From the NCBI GenBank assembly GCA_963726995.1, contig CAVSEP010000004.1, forward strand, positions 682,001 through 746,000: a stretch of 64,000 nucleotides of DNA, in the 5' to 3' direction. Below, in pieces: positions 8,665-17,190 of this stretch (position 1 is its first letter; each line of letters starts with the position of its first letter). A program made the position numbers and the translations under genes. The notes under the pieces are model-generated. The model saw nothing but the letters and a program-made list of their open reading frames with translations, did not search any database and had not been told where the DNA came from. The DNA comes from DAIDKA01 sp963726995. Lineage in GTDB: Bacteria > Pseudomonadota > Gammaproteobacteria > Steroidobacterales > Steroidobacteraceae.

Positions 8665-9234
8665 ATGCGCCGCGTGGCGAATGCCGGTCAGCGCCGCGGC
8701 AGCGGCGGTTTCACGCTCATCGAGATCCTGGTGGTGGTCGTCATCATCGGCATCATCAGCGCCGGCGCGCTGCTGTCCATGTCTTTCACCGGACCGGATC
8801 GCGAGCTGCACAACGAGGGCGAGCGGCTGGTGGATCTGATGAACTACGCGCAGGAACAGGGCGAACTGCAGACGCGGGAATTCGGACTGTACTGCACCGA
8901 TCACAGCTACAAGTTCCTCGCCTTCGATGCACTGCGCAACCTATGGGTAACGATCGATGACGATGACGCGCTGCGCGCCCGCACCCTGCCCGACTCCATC
9001 AAGCTGCAGCTGGATGTCGAAGGGCGCGAGGTGGCGCTGGCCTCACCGGCCGATGAGCAGCGCAAGAAGATCGCCCCGGCGGACCTGCAGCCGCACGTGA
9101 TGATCTTCTCCAACGGGGACCTGACCTCCTTCCGGGTCACCCTGGCGCGCGAGGGCACCCCCCAGACGGTCACCCTGCTCCCCGACCGTCAGGGCCGGAT
9201 CAAGATCAAGGTGCCCAAGGATCCGGTCACATGA
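8665..9234 (+). CDS. gspH: Type II secretion minor pseudopilin GspH
   Basis: Minor pseudopilin with prepilin motif GSGG|FTLIEILVVV (cleavage after Gly15). It is 189 residues and has the beta-rich body and RELHNEGERL helix typical of GspH. It follows gspG by six bases and its stop overlaps the gspI start as ATGA. Assignment between GspH and other minor pseudopilins rests on position and length. Confidence 0.9.
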   Translation: MRRVANAGQRRGSGGFTLIEILVVVVIIGIISAGALLSMSFTGPDRELHNEGERLVDLMNYAQEQGELQTREFGLYCTDHSYKFLAFDALRNLWVTIDDDDALRARTLPDSIKLQLDVEGREVALASPADEQRKKIAPADLQPHVMIFSNGDLTSFRVTLAREGTPQTVTLLPDRQGRIKIKVPKDPVT

Positions 9235-9767
9235 GCCCGCAACGCGGCTTCACGCTCATCGAGGTACTGGTGGCGCTGGTGATCGTAGCCTTAGGCATGT
9301 CGGCGCTGCTCGGGACACTCGGCTCGGCCGCGGACACCGCCACCTGGCTTCGCGACCGCACCTTTGCCCAGTGGATCGCCTTCAACCAGCTGGACACCCT
9401 GCGCCTGTCAGGAAACCTGCCGACCAACGGCACCACCGACGGCGAGCTGGACTACGCGGGCCGCCACTGGCGCTGGCGCCAGGTGGTCACCGATCTGGGG
9501 CTGATTCCCGGTGTGTTCCGCGTGGACGTCAAGGTGGAGCCGGCCGACAGCACGACCGTGGATGACAAGGCCTGGATGGCGACCGTCACCGGCGCAGTGG
9601 GCGATGCCGCGGCAGCCCCGCAGCTGTCGTCCCTGTACCCGGACCCCGCCCTCCCGGGCAGCTTGAGTTCCGCGCCGACCTCCAGCCAGCCGGCCTCGAG
9701 CGCGCCCTCGACGTTCTTTGCGCCCACCGCGCCGCCTGCGCCTGCCAACCCGGGAGCCGCACAATGA
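9231..9767 (+). CDS. gspI: Type II secretion minor pseudopilin GspI
   Basis: Minor pseudopilin that nucleates the pseudopilus tip with GspJ and GspK. The very short leader MSPQRG is followed by FTLIEVLVALVIVALG and the GspI-like AFNQLDTLRL. After about residue 125 the protein ends in a long Pro/Ser/Ala-rich low-complexity tail not usual for GspI. Start and stop overlap the neighbouring genes by four bases each. Confidence 0.9.
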   Translation: MSPQRGFTLIEVLVALVIVALGMSALLGTLGSAADTATWLRDRTFAQWIAFNQLDTLRLSGNLPTNGTTDGELDYAGRHWRWRQVVTDLGLIPGVFRVDVKVEPADSTTVDDKAWMATVTGAVGDAAAAPQLSSLYPDPALPGSLSSAPTSSQPASSAPSTFFAPTAPPAPANPGAAQ

Positions 9768-10486
9768 GCCGGGGGCACCAGGCCGCGCGCGCGCCGGGCT
9801 TCACGCTGGTGGAACTGCTGGTGGCGCTGTTCATCACCGCCATCATCTTCACCATCGGCTATGGCGCAATCAATCAGGCGCTACACCATCACGAGGAGCT
9901 CAAGGACCACCAGGCGCGCCTGAGCGAGGTACAGAACGCGGTGCGCGCGATGGTGCAGGACTTCTCGGAGCTCGCGGCGCGCCCGGTGCGCGACCCGCTG
10001 GGCCAGAACTGGCTGGCGTGCGTCACCACCCAGGGCAGCAACTCCGTCGCCGGCAGCGCGGATTCCGCTCTCTCGAGCTCCTCCGGGTCGAGTCCGGCAT
10101 CGCCGGATGACGATGACGACAATCCAGCGCCGGGCGACGACGGCGGCCCGGACCTGGTGGCCTTCACCCGCGGCGGCTGGGCAAACCCGGCCGGAATCCA
10201 GCGCCCGACTCTGGAGCGGGTTTCCTACCGCTTCGCCAACGGCACGCTGCGGCGCATGCACTGGACGGTGCTGGATGACACCGAAGGTACGGTGCCGGTG
10301 CGCCGCGACCTGCTCACGCACGTCAAGTCCGTTTCCTTCCGCTTCATGAACGAGTCGCGGCAGTGGATCAACCAGTGGCCGGGGCTCGGCGTCACGGGCC
10401 TGCGCACCCGTCCATTCGCGGTGGAGATCACGCTGGAACTGGAGGACTGGGGCCATATCGTGCGCGTCATCGAGGTGCCCGCGTGA
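9764..10486 (+). CDS. gspJ: Type II secretion minor pseudopilin GspJ
   Basis: Minor pseudopilin with prepilin site APG|FTLVELLVALFIT (cleavage after Gly12) and a GspJ-type body (LERVSYRF, LLTHVKSVSFRF). It is 240 residues and includes an Asp/Ser-rich insert around residues 88-125 (DDDDD run) that looks like a flexible, possibly calcium-binding loop. It overlaps gspI (ATGA) and gspK (GTGA). Confidence 0.9.
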   Translation: MSRGHQAARAPGFTLVELLVALFITAIIFTIGYGAINQALHHHEELKDHQARLSEVQNAVRAMVQDFSELAARPVRDPLGQNWLACVTTQGSNSVAGSADSALSSSSGSSPASPDDDDDNPAPGDDGGPDLVAFTRGGWANPAGIQRPTLERVSYRFANGTLRRMHWTVLDDTEGTVPVRRDLLTHVKSVSFRFMNESRQWINQWPGLGVTGLRTRPFAVEITLELEDWGHIVRVIEVPA

Positions 10487-11421
10487 GGCGCCAGCGCGGC
10501 ATGGCGCTGATCACGGCCATCCTGCTGGTGGCGCTGGCGACCATCCTGGCCGCCACCATCGGCTACGAAAACGCCATGACCGCGCGGCGCGGCACGGCGA
10601 CCTTCGCGTTCGAACAAAGCCTGGAGGTCTCCAAGGCCGCGGAGGCCATTGCCGCCTACGCGCTGCGCGCGACGCGCCAGAAATACCACACCACCACTTT
10701 CCCCGCACAGCCCTGGTCGACCCCCTACGGACCGGTGGATCTGGTGCCCGGCGTGACCCTGCAGGCTCACCTGGTGGATGCCCAGGGGCGCTTCAATCTC
10801 AACAACCTGGTGAACGCCGACGGCACCACCAATGAGGATGCGGTGCTGGTGTTCGGCAACCTGCTGACCATTCTCGGGCTGGAGCCGAAGTGGGCATCGA
10901 TGATGGCCGACTGGATCGATTCGGATTCGGTGCCCAACAATCCCGACGGCGCCGAAGACAGCGTCTATCTGTCCCAGACGCCCCCCTACCGTGCGGCCAA
11001 CATGCTGATCACCACCCCGTCGGAGATTCTGGCGCTGCCGGGCTTCGGGCGGGACCGGTACCTGAAGATCGCGCCCTTCATCACCGCCCTGCCGCCGGGA
11101 ACCGGCGTCAACCTCTGTTCGGCCAGCCAGGAGCTGCTCAATGCGCTGGGACCCATGGGGACCAGCAACTTCACCGACGCCGACAATCTCGCCAAGAATC
11201 GCGCCGAGGACTGTTTTCCCACCCGGCAGGAATTCGACGCCCTGTTCACGGACCCGACGGCCCGACAAAAAGCCGACAGCATGGTGACGATCCAATCCAA
11301 CTACTTTACGCTGACCAGCGTGGTCACCATTGGCAGCACCCAGTTCGCCTTGTACAGTTTGCTGCATCAGGAAGGCGACCTGCGGGTGCGATCCATTCAG
11401 CGCAGCTTTACGGCAGACTGA
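10483..11421 (+). CDS. gspK: Type II secretion minor pseudopilin GspK
   Basis: Largest minor pseudopilin, capping the pseudopilus. I choose the GTG at 10483, which overlaps the gspJ stop (GTGA) and gives a prepilin leader RRQRG|MALITAILLVA; position +5 is Thr instead of Glu, as expected for GspK. The 312-residue body contains DAQGRFNLNN and LMADWID-like sequence (SMMADWIDSD) typical of the family. The frame is open farther upstream but that part is a shadow of gspJ. Confidence 0.93.
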   Translation: MRRQRGMALITAILLVALATILAATIGYENAMTARRGTATFAFEQSLEVSKAAEAIAAYALRATRQKYHTTTFPAQPWSTPYGPVDLVPGVTLQAHLVDAQGRFNLNNLVNADGTTNEDAVLVFGNLLTILGLEPKWASMMADWIDSDSVPNNPDGAEDSVYLSQTPPYRAANMLITTPSEILALPGFGRDRYLKIAPFITALPPGTGVNLCSASQELLNALGPMGTSNFTDADNLAKNRAEDCFPTRQEFDALFTDPTARQKADSMVTIQSNYFTLTSVVTIGSTQFALYSLLHQEGDLRVRSIQRSFTAD

Positions 11422-11424
11422 CGC

Positions 11425-12672
11425 ATGGCAGACTGGCTACTCATCAGGATCGGCGACGATCCGCAGCGCGTGGAATACCTCACTGCCGATGCTGCGGGAC
11501 GGATCGTCACGGCCCTGCGCAGCGCTCCCCTGGCGCAGATCGCAGCCCAGGCGGCGGGCCAGCGCCTGTGCGTGCTGGTGCCGGCCAGCGACGTGCTGCT
11601 GACCGATGCGGAAGTGCCGGCCAAATCCGGCGCCAAGCTGCAGCAGATCGTGCCCTTCGCCCTCGAGGAGCAGGTGGCCGAGGATATCGATTCCCTGCAC
11701 TTCGCCCTGGGCAAGCGCATCGGCGAGTCCCCGCGCATCCCGGTGGCCGTGGTCTCGCGCGCCCTGCTCGATGAATGGACCAGGCAGCTGCGGGCGGCGG
11801 GACTGGCCCCCGAATGTCTGTATGCCGACAGCAGCCTGATCCCCGACAACCCCGGCCAGGCCGTGCTGGTATTGAGCGGCGACACCGTCATGTTGCGTGC
11901 CGCGGGCGGACAGCCGGTGACCCTGCCTTTGAGCGCCCTCGCGGAAGCCCTGGAACTGCTGCGCCCGGCGCCGGCGCCCGAAGTCGCGGACGGCTTCGGC
12001 GGCAATGGCCTGGTGGTGTACGCCGGCGAAGCGCAGTGGCAGCAGTGCGGCGCGGCCATCGAGGCGGTGCGCGATCAGTTCGAGGGCCTGTCGGTGAAAC
12101 TGCTGAGTGATGGGCCGCTGGGCCTGTTCGCGCAATCCCTGCCCGGCAGTTCGGCCATCAACCTGCTGCAGGGGAGCTTTGCGCCGGCCTCACCGCTGGC
12201 GGGCGGCTTCAAGGCCTGGCGGTTGGCCGCGGCCCTGCTTGTGGGACTGCTGGTCCTGCACGGCATCGGCAGCGCCGCGCAGCTGTGGCAGCTCAAGCGC
12301 ACCGAACGGCGGCTCGACCAGTCCATCGCGGAAGTCTTCGAGCAGGCCATGCCCGGCGAACACAATACTTCCAACGCCCGGCGCCGCATGGAAGCGCGGC
12401 TCGCGGCGATCGAGGGAAGCACCGACAGTTCGGGCCTGCTGGCCATGCTGGCCGCCGTGGCCCAGGCCCGCGCAGGTACCAGCGGCACGGCATTGCAGGC
12501 AGCAAGCTTTCGGGACGGACAGCTGGAACTGCAAGTCACGGCCCCGGGCGCCGATGCCCTGGATCACATCAGCCAGCAGCTGCGCACCGGGGGCTGGCAG
12601 GCCGACCTGACCTCCGGCACCTCCAGCAGCGGCGCCTACCAGGGCCGCATTCAGATGAAGCCGGGCACCTAG
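11425..12672 (+). CDS. gspL: Type II secretion inner-membrane protein GspL
   Basis: Assembly-platform protein linking the cytoplasmic ATPase GspE to GspM. The 415-residue product has an N-terminal actin-like cytoplasmic domain (VLVPASDVLLTDAEVP, QQIVPFALEEQ), one membrane segment around residues 262-282 (LAAALLVGLLVLHGIG) and a periplasmic ferredoxin-like domain. It starts three bases after gspK. GspE itself is not in the window. Confidence 0.92.
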   Translation: MADWLLIRIGDDPQRVEYLTADAAGRIVTALRSAPLAQIAAQAAGQRLCVLVPASDVLLTDAEVPAKSGAKLQQIVPFALEEQVAEDIDSLHFALGKRIGESPRIPVAVVSRALLDEWTRQLRAAGLAPECLYADSSLIPDNPGQAVLVLSGDTVMLRAAGGQPVTLPLSALAEALELLRPAPAPEVADGFGGNGLVVYAGEAQWQQCGAAIEAVRDQFEGLSVKLLSDGPLGLFAQSLPGSSAINLLQGSFAPASPLAGGFKAWRLAAALLVGLLVLHGIGSAAQLWQLKRTERRLDQSIAEVFEQAMPGEHNTSNARRRMEARLAAIEGSTDSSGLLAMLAAVAQARAGTSGTALQAASFRDGQLELQVTAPGADALDHISQQLRTGGWQADLTSGTSSSGAYQGRIQMKPGT

Positions 12673-12673
12673 G

Positions 12674-13165
12674 ATGGACACTCTCATCGCCTGGTACCGC
12701 GCCCAGAGCCCCCGCGACCAGCGCATCGCCGCCGGCGGCGCCGTGGCCGCCCTGCTGCTGCTTATCCTGGCCATATTCGTGCCGCTGGACGGCGCCGTGG
12801 CGCGTGCGACCGCCCGGGTGCAGCACAAGCAATCGGACCTGGCCTGGATGCGCTCGGTCGCCGACAAGCTGGCGCGGGCCCCGAGCGCCGTGACCAGGCC
12901 CACCTCGCAGCGCTCGCTGATCGTGGTGGTCGACAGTTCGGCGCGCGAGTCCGGCCTGGGATCGGCGCTGAACAGCAGCGAGCCGAGTGGCGCCGGCGCG
13001 CTGCGCGTTCGTTTGGACAAGGCGCCCTTCGATACGCTGGTGAGCTGGCTGTCACGACTCTCGCAGCAGAACGGCATTCGCGTGGAGTCCGGGAACATCG
13101 ATGCGGCCGGCGCGCCGGGGCTGGTGAACGCCGGCCTCGTGCTGCACACCCCCAGCCAGGACTGA
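12674..13165 (+). CDS. gspM: Type II secretion inner-membrane protein GspM
   Basis: Partner of GspL in the assembly platform. The 163-residue protein has a short cytoplasmic start (WYRAQSPRDQR), one membrane segment (about residues 17-38) and a small periplasmic domain. The length, topology and position directly after gspL support the call; sequence conservation in this family is low. Confidence 0.88.
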   Translation: MDTLIAWYRAQSPRDQRIAAGGAVAALLLLILAIFVPLDGAVARATARVQHKQSDLAWMRSVADKLARAPSAVTRPTSQRSLIVVVDSSARESGLGSALNSSEPSGAGALRVRLDKAPFDTLVSWLSRLSQQNGIRVESGNIDAAGAPGLVNAGLVLHTPSQD

Positions 13166-13171
13166 CAGGCC

Positions 13172-13906
13172 TTGCGCCGTCCGCTCATTCTCGCGCTGGT
13201 GGGCTTCGTGCTGGCGCTGATCGTGCGCTTCCCGGCGCGCTGGGCGGGTCCGCTGCTGCCGCACGCCCTGCATTGCCAGCAGCTGGACGGCAGCCTCTGG
13301 CGCGGCAGCTGCACCGGGCTCACCGCAAACGGCAATGCCCTGGGCGATCTGAATTGGGAGCTGCACGCGCTGCAGCTGCTGCGCGCGCGCCTCGACCTGC
13401 ACCTGGACCTGACGAATGCGGGCAACTTCGTGCGCGGCGATGTGGCGCTGGGACTGGGCGGCGCGCTGCACGGCCGTGACCTATCCGTCGACCTGCCGCT
13501 GACCAGCGCCCTGGTGTCCTCGCTGCCGGCCGGCGCGCACGCGCACCTGGTGGGCAAACTGGCGCGCATCGAGTGGAGCGGCAAGTTTTTCTCCGAACTT
13601 CAGGGCGAGCTGGATATCCGGGATCTGTTCGGCGCCCAGGGCGTGGCCTTCGGCAGCTACCAGGCGATCTTCGGCGCCGACAGCGCTTCAGGGGCCGGCG
13701 CCGGGCCCAGCGCGATCGTGCACGATACCGGCGGCCCGCTGGCGCTGGATGCCACGCTGCAGCTGAATCGCGATCCGGGTTACCTGCTGCAGGGCCATGT
13801 CGCGGCGCGGCCCGGCGCATCCCCGGGCCTCACCGATGCGCTCAAGTATCTGGAATCGCCCGATGCCTCGGGCCGGCATCCCTTCTCCCTGAGCGGCACC
13901 TTTTAG
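13172..13906 (+). CDS. gspN: Type II secretion protein GspN
   Basis: Accessory inner-membrane protein of some type II secretion systems. The 244-residue product has an N-terminal membrane anchor (residues 5-18), then the GspN signature LDGSLWRGSCTGL and LGDLNWELH. The start is TTG at 13172; no ATG lies nearby in frame, so this start is less certain. It ends tail to tail with the helicase gene, the stops sharing bases 13904-13905. It closes the gsp run; gspC, D, E and F are not here. Confidence 0.85.
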   Translation: MRRPLILALVGFVLALIVRFPARWAGPLLPHALHCQQLDGSLWRGSCTGLTANGNALGDLNWELHALQLLRARLDLHLDLTNAGNFVRGDVALGLGGALHGRDLSVDLPLTSALVSSLPAGAHAHLVGKLARIEWSGKFFSELQGELDIRDLFGAQGVAFGSYQAIFGADSASGAGAGPSAIVHDTGGPLALDATLQLNRDPGYLLQGHVAARPGASPGLTDALKYLESPDASGRHPFSLSGTF

Positions 13907-16900
13907 GCCGGGAGTCCGGTCCAGAACTGCCCGCTGGCCGGCAGGTAGATCCCCGCCCGCGCCGGCGTCGCATCCAGCGCCTGCGCCAGCTGCAGGTAGC
14001 GCTCGAGGCGCAACGTGAACGCCTCCTGCAGCGAGTTGGGAGGCTGCGGCGCAATGTCGATGAGCCAGCGAGTCCCCTCCGGATCCGTAAAGCTGATGTC
14101 GGCACGGATGCTGGTCAGCCGCCCGGCATGCATCCCGGTCAGAGCCAGCGGTGTTTCGGCCTGCGCCTGCGGGGCGCCAAGGCTTGCGAATATCCACTGC
14201 AGTCGCGCGTCAGCCAGGCTCGCCCGCAGCAACGCAAGCCCCGCACCGAGATCGGAACTCAGGGATTGAGCGGGGCTGCCCAGGGCCTGCAGGCGCTCGC
14301 TCAGAAGCTCGGACAAGGCCGCCTCATCCGGCGGCCGCAAGCCTCGCCGCCGTGCCAGGCTGCGCAGCGCCTCGCATACCGCCCGCTCCGCCCGCGGCAC
14401 CGCGGCGGAATCAGCTGCCGCCTCGTAGGAGGAAATCGGCACCGCGCTCGGGGGCGGCCCCGCCGGTAACGGCGGGGCTTGCCACCCGGCCGCTAGCCGG
14501 TGCAGCATCGCGGGCCCGGTGGGCGCCGCCTCGCGATCCGGCCTTGCCGTAGCCTCGGAACCTTCCGCGTCGGCCGGGAACTGCGCTTCGATCGCCGGCC
14601 AGAGCCGCTCCAGCAGCGTGCCCGCGGCGGGCTTTGGGGCGGCATTGCCGGCCCGCGACTCATCGAGCTGGCCAAACAGGTGCACCGTCAGGCGCGCGCG
14701 GGTCGCCGCCACGTACAGCAGCCGCGTGGCCTCGTTGCGTTCGCGCTGCGCCTGCAGTCGCGACACATAGCGTCCCAGCGGCGTGGGGCCGGTGGCCGCG
14801 GCCGGCGGCACCGCCACCATCAGCAGATCGCTCCCCTGGGTGCCGCGCGGCAGGTCCAGCCACTGCAGCAGCGTCCGGTCGCGATGCCGCCGGCGACGTC
14901 CGAGGCCGGGCAGGATCACGTGGTCGAATTCAAGACCCTTGGCATGGTGAATGGTCATGATCTGCACCGCCGCGGCCGAAGCCGGGGCGTGCGTGGCATA
15001 CAGGCGCGTGAGCCGCTGCGGCAGCTGCATGGGACCGGTCCAGTCCGGCTCCTGCGACCATTGCGCCAAGGCGTCGAAGAATGCGCGCGCATGATCCAGA
15101 TCCGACTCGCCGGCGCAGGCGGCCGGCCCGCCCAGGCGCAGCCACGCCGATTCCACCCGCCGGGCCAGGCTTTCGCGGCCCGCGGCATGCGTCTGCGCGG
15201 CTTCGGCAAAACTCACCGTCAGGACCTGCTGCAGGCGCTGCAGGCGCACACGCGCATCGGGCTCCAGGCCCGCCTGGATCTGAGGATCGCAGAGTCGCTC
15301 CCACATGGTAGGGCCGCGCGGCCCGCCGGCCACCACAGTGATCTGCGGCAAGCTCAGGCCGCACCAGGGTGCGCGCAGGATCGCGAGCCACGCCGTGCGG
15401 TCGCCCAGGTGATCCAGCGCCTGTGTCAGGGCCGTCAGGTCGCGCACGATACTCAATTGCGCCAGCGGCACCAGGTCCACGCCCGTGACCGGCACCTGCG
15501 CCTGTGCCAGTGCCGCGACGATGGGCGCGGCATGGGCGCGCGCGCTCAGCAGCACCGCGATGCTGCAGGTCGGCTGCAGCTCGCGCAGCCCGGTGACGAC
15601 GCGGGCAACGCCCTGGGCCTCGGCGGCCGGATCCCCCGGCGCGACCCGATGCAGCCGCACGCCGCCGCTCAAACCGGGGCGCGCCGGCACGCTGTGCGCG
15701 AAAGCCACGCTGCTGGTGCGCGGATCATCCACTGCGGGGAAGCAGCGCTCGAAGGTTGCGTTGTGCCAGTGCACGAGTTGCGGGGCGCTGCGAAAGTTGC
15801 GGCGCAGGGTCAGTGCCTCAAGAGACACCTCGCCGATCCCGAAGCGGCGCGCGCCCAGGAACATGCCGACCTCCGCCTCGCGAAAACCGTAGATGGACTG
15901 CATCGGGTCCCCAACCAGGAACAGCGTGCGCCCATCGCCCGGCTGCCACCCGGCGGTGAGCAGCGTGAGCAGTCGCGTCTGCTCGAGCGAAGTGTCCTGG
16001 AACTCATCGACCAGAATGTGGCGAATGCGCGCATCGAGGCGCAGCGCCAGCTCGGTCGGATCATCGACGCTGCCGAGCGCCGCGCGAGCGGCGGCGGCGA
16101 TCGCCGGGTAGTCGACCCGCCCCAGCTCCTGGAACACCACCTCGAGTTCCGCCACGGCCAGGCCCAGGAGGCGCGCCAGCACGCCCAGCACCGCCGTCTC
16201 ATCCGCGCTCAGTCGCGCATCGGGCAGCAGCTGGATTTCGTTGAACAGTTCGAGCGCGCCGCGCCGCGCGCCCAGCAGCGACAGCCACTCGGTGGCGCGC
16301 TGCTTGAGCGCCTTGTTTTCCGGCGGGAAGCCCTCGTGCACGCTCAGGCGTTTGCGCCAGCCGCCCTCCTTGGTCAGCGCCAGGTTTGCCAGTGCCGGCC
16401 ACGGCTGCGAATTGGCAGGCAGGGTCGTGGCGGCGAGGATGCTCAGGCCTTCCTGCAGCAATGCGGGTCCTATCAGCTGCCCCGCCAGGGCCAGACGCGC
16501 GTTGACGATGTTCTCCAGACTCTCCTGCACGCGCGCGGCCAGCTGCGCCGCGGCGTCGCCCAGCAGATAGGGCAGCCAGTGCGCGCGCTTCTCCAGCATG
16601 CCGGCGATCAGCTCCTCGCAGCGCGCAAAATCATTTTCCATGCGTTCGAACAGCAGCTGCACGTCCGGGCGCAGCGCCGCCTCGCTATGCGCATCGAGCA
16701 GTGCGCGGCGCGCGGCGGCCTGGTAGGCGCCGGCCGGTTGCGGCAGCACCTGCAGCGTGCCGCCGCCGCGCGCGGCCAGCGGCATCTGCAGGGCCAGCGC
16801 CCGGTTCAGGGAGTCCAGCGTCTGGATGCGCAGCCGTCCGGGGTTTTCTATCAGCCGCCAGCCGCGCGCCTCGGAACGCTCGCGCACTGCCTGCGCCAGA

Positions 16901-17190
16901 CGCTGCAGATGCTGGGCGCGCGGCTCCTGCGCCGCATCGCCCGCTGGCTTCAGGGCCTGCGCCACGCGCAGCGCCATCTCGGCGGCCGCCTTGCGCGTGA
17001 AGGTGATGGCGAGGATCTCCTCGGGAGCCTCGGCCCGGGCCAGCAGTACCAGCAGCCGCTCGATGAGCACCGTGGTCTTGCCCGATCCGGCCGGGGCCTG
17101 CAGGATCACCGAGCGTGCCGGGTCCACGGCCTGCAGCCGGGCCTGCTGGTCCGCCGCCAGATCCGCCGCCGTTTCGGCCGCGCTGCTCAA
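13903..17190 (-). CDS. UvrD/RecB-like helicase with degenerate C-terminal nuclease domain (AddA-like)
   Basis: Superfamily 1A DNA helicase of about 1095 residues, probably acting with the nuclease encoded just upstream on double-strand-break ends. Helicase motifs run in order: Walker A APAGSGKTT (33-41), ITFTRKAA (Ia), VDEFQDTS (II), LVGDPMQSIYGFR (III), LRRNFRS (IV), IMTIHHAKGLEFD (V) and LLYVAATRAR (VI). The C-terminal part resembles a RecB-family nuclease (SIRADISF, then WLIDIAP, then a YLQLAQAL helix), but the DYKT-type catalytic motif reads DIAP, so this nuclease copy looks inactive. I choose TTG at 17190, overlapping the upstream stop as TTGA; the open frame farther upstream is a shadow. 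Confidence 0.85.
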   Translation of the reverse strand: MSSAAETAADLAADQQARLQAVDPARSVILQAPAGSGKTTVLIERLLVLLARAEAPEEILAITFTRKAAAEMALRVAQALKPAGDAAQEPRAQHLQRLAQAVRERSEARGWRLIENPGRLRIQTLDSLNRALALQMPLAARGGGTLQVLPQPAGAYQAAARRALLDAHSEAALRPDVQLLFERMENDFARCEELIAGMLEKRAHWLPYLLGDAAAQLAARVQESLENIVNARLALAGQLIGPALLQEGLSILAATTLPANSQPWPALANLALTKEGGWRKRLSVHEGFPPENKALKQRATEWLSLLGARRGALELFNEIQLLPDARLSADETAVLGVLARLLGLAVAELEVVFQELGRVDYPAIAAAARAALGSVDDPTELALRLDARIRHILVDEFQDTSLEQTRLLTLLTAGWQPGDGRTLFLVGDPMQSIYGFREAEVGMFLGARRFGIGEVSLEALTLRRNFRSAPQLVHWHNATFERCFPAVDDPRTSSVAFAHSVPARPGLSGGVRLHRVAPGDPAAEAQGVARVVTGLRELQPTCSIAVLLSARAHAAPIVAALAQAQVPVTGVDLVPLAQLSIVRDLTALTQALDHLGDRTAWLAILRAPWCGLSLPQITVVAGGPRGPTMWERLCDPQIQAGLEPDARVRLQRLQQVLTVSFAEAAQTHAAGRESLARRVESAWLRLGGPAACAGESDLDHARAFFDALAQWSQEPDWTGPMQLPQRLTRLYATHAPASAAAVQIMTIHHAKGLEFDHVILPGLGRRRRHRDRTLLQWLDLPRGTQGSDLLMVAVPPAAATGPTPLGRYVSRLQAQRERNEATRLLYVAATRARLTVHLFGQLDESRAGNAAPKPAAGTLLERLWPAIEAQFPADAEGSEATARPDREAAPTGPAMLHRLAAGWQAPPLPAGPPPSAVPISSYEAAADSAAVPRAERAVCEALRSLARRRGLRPPDEAALSELLSERLQALGSPAQSLSSDLGAGLALLRASLADARLQWIFASLGAPQAQAETPLALTGMHAGRLTSIRADISFTDPEGTRWLIDIAPQPPNSLQEAFTLRLERYLQLAQALDATPARAGIYLPASGQFWTGLPA

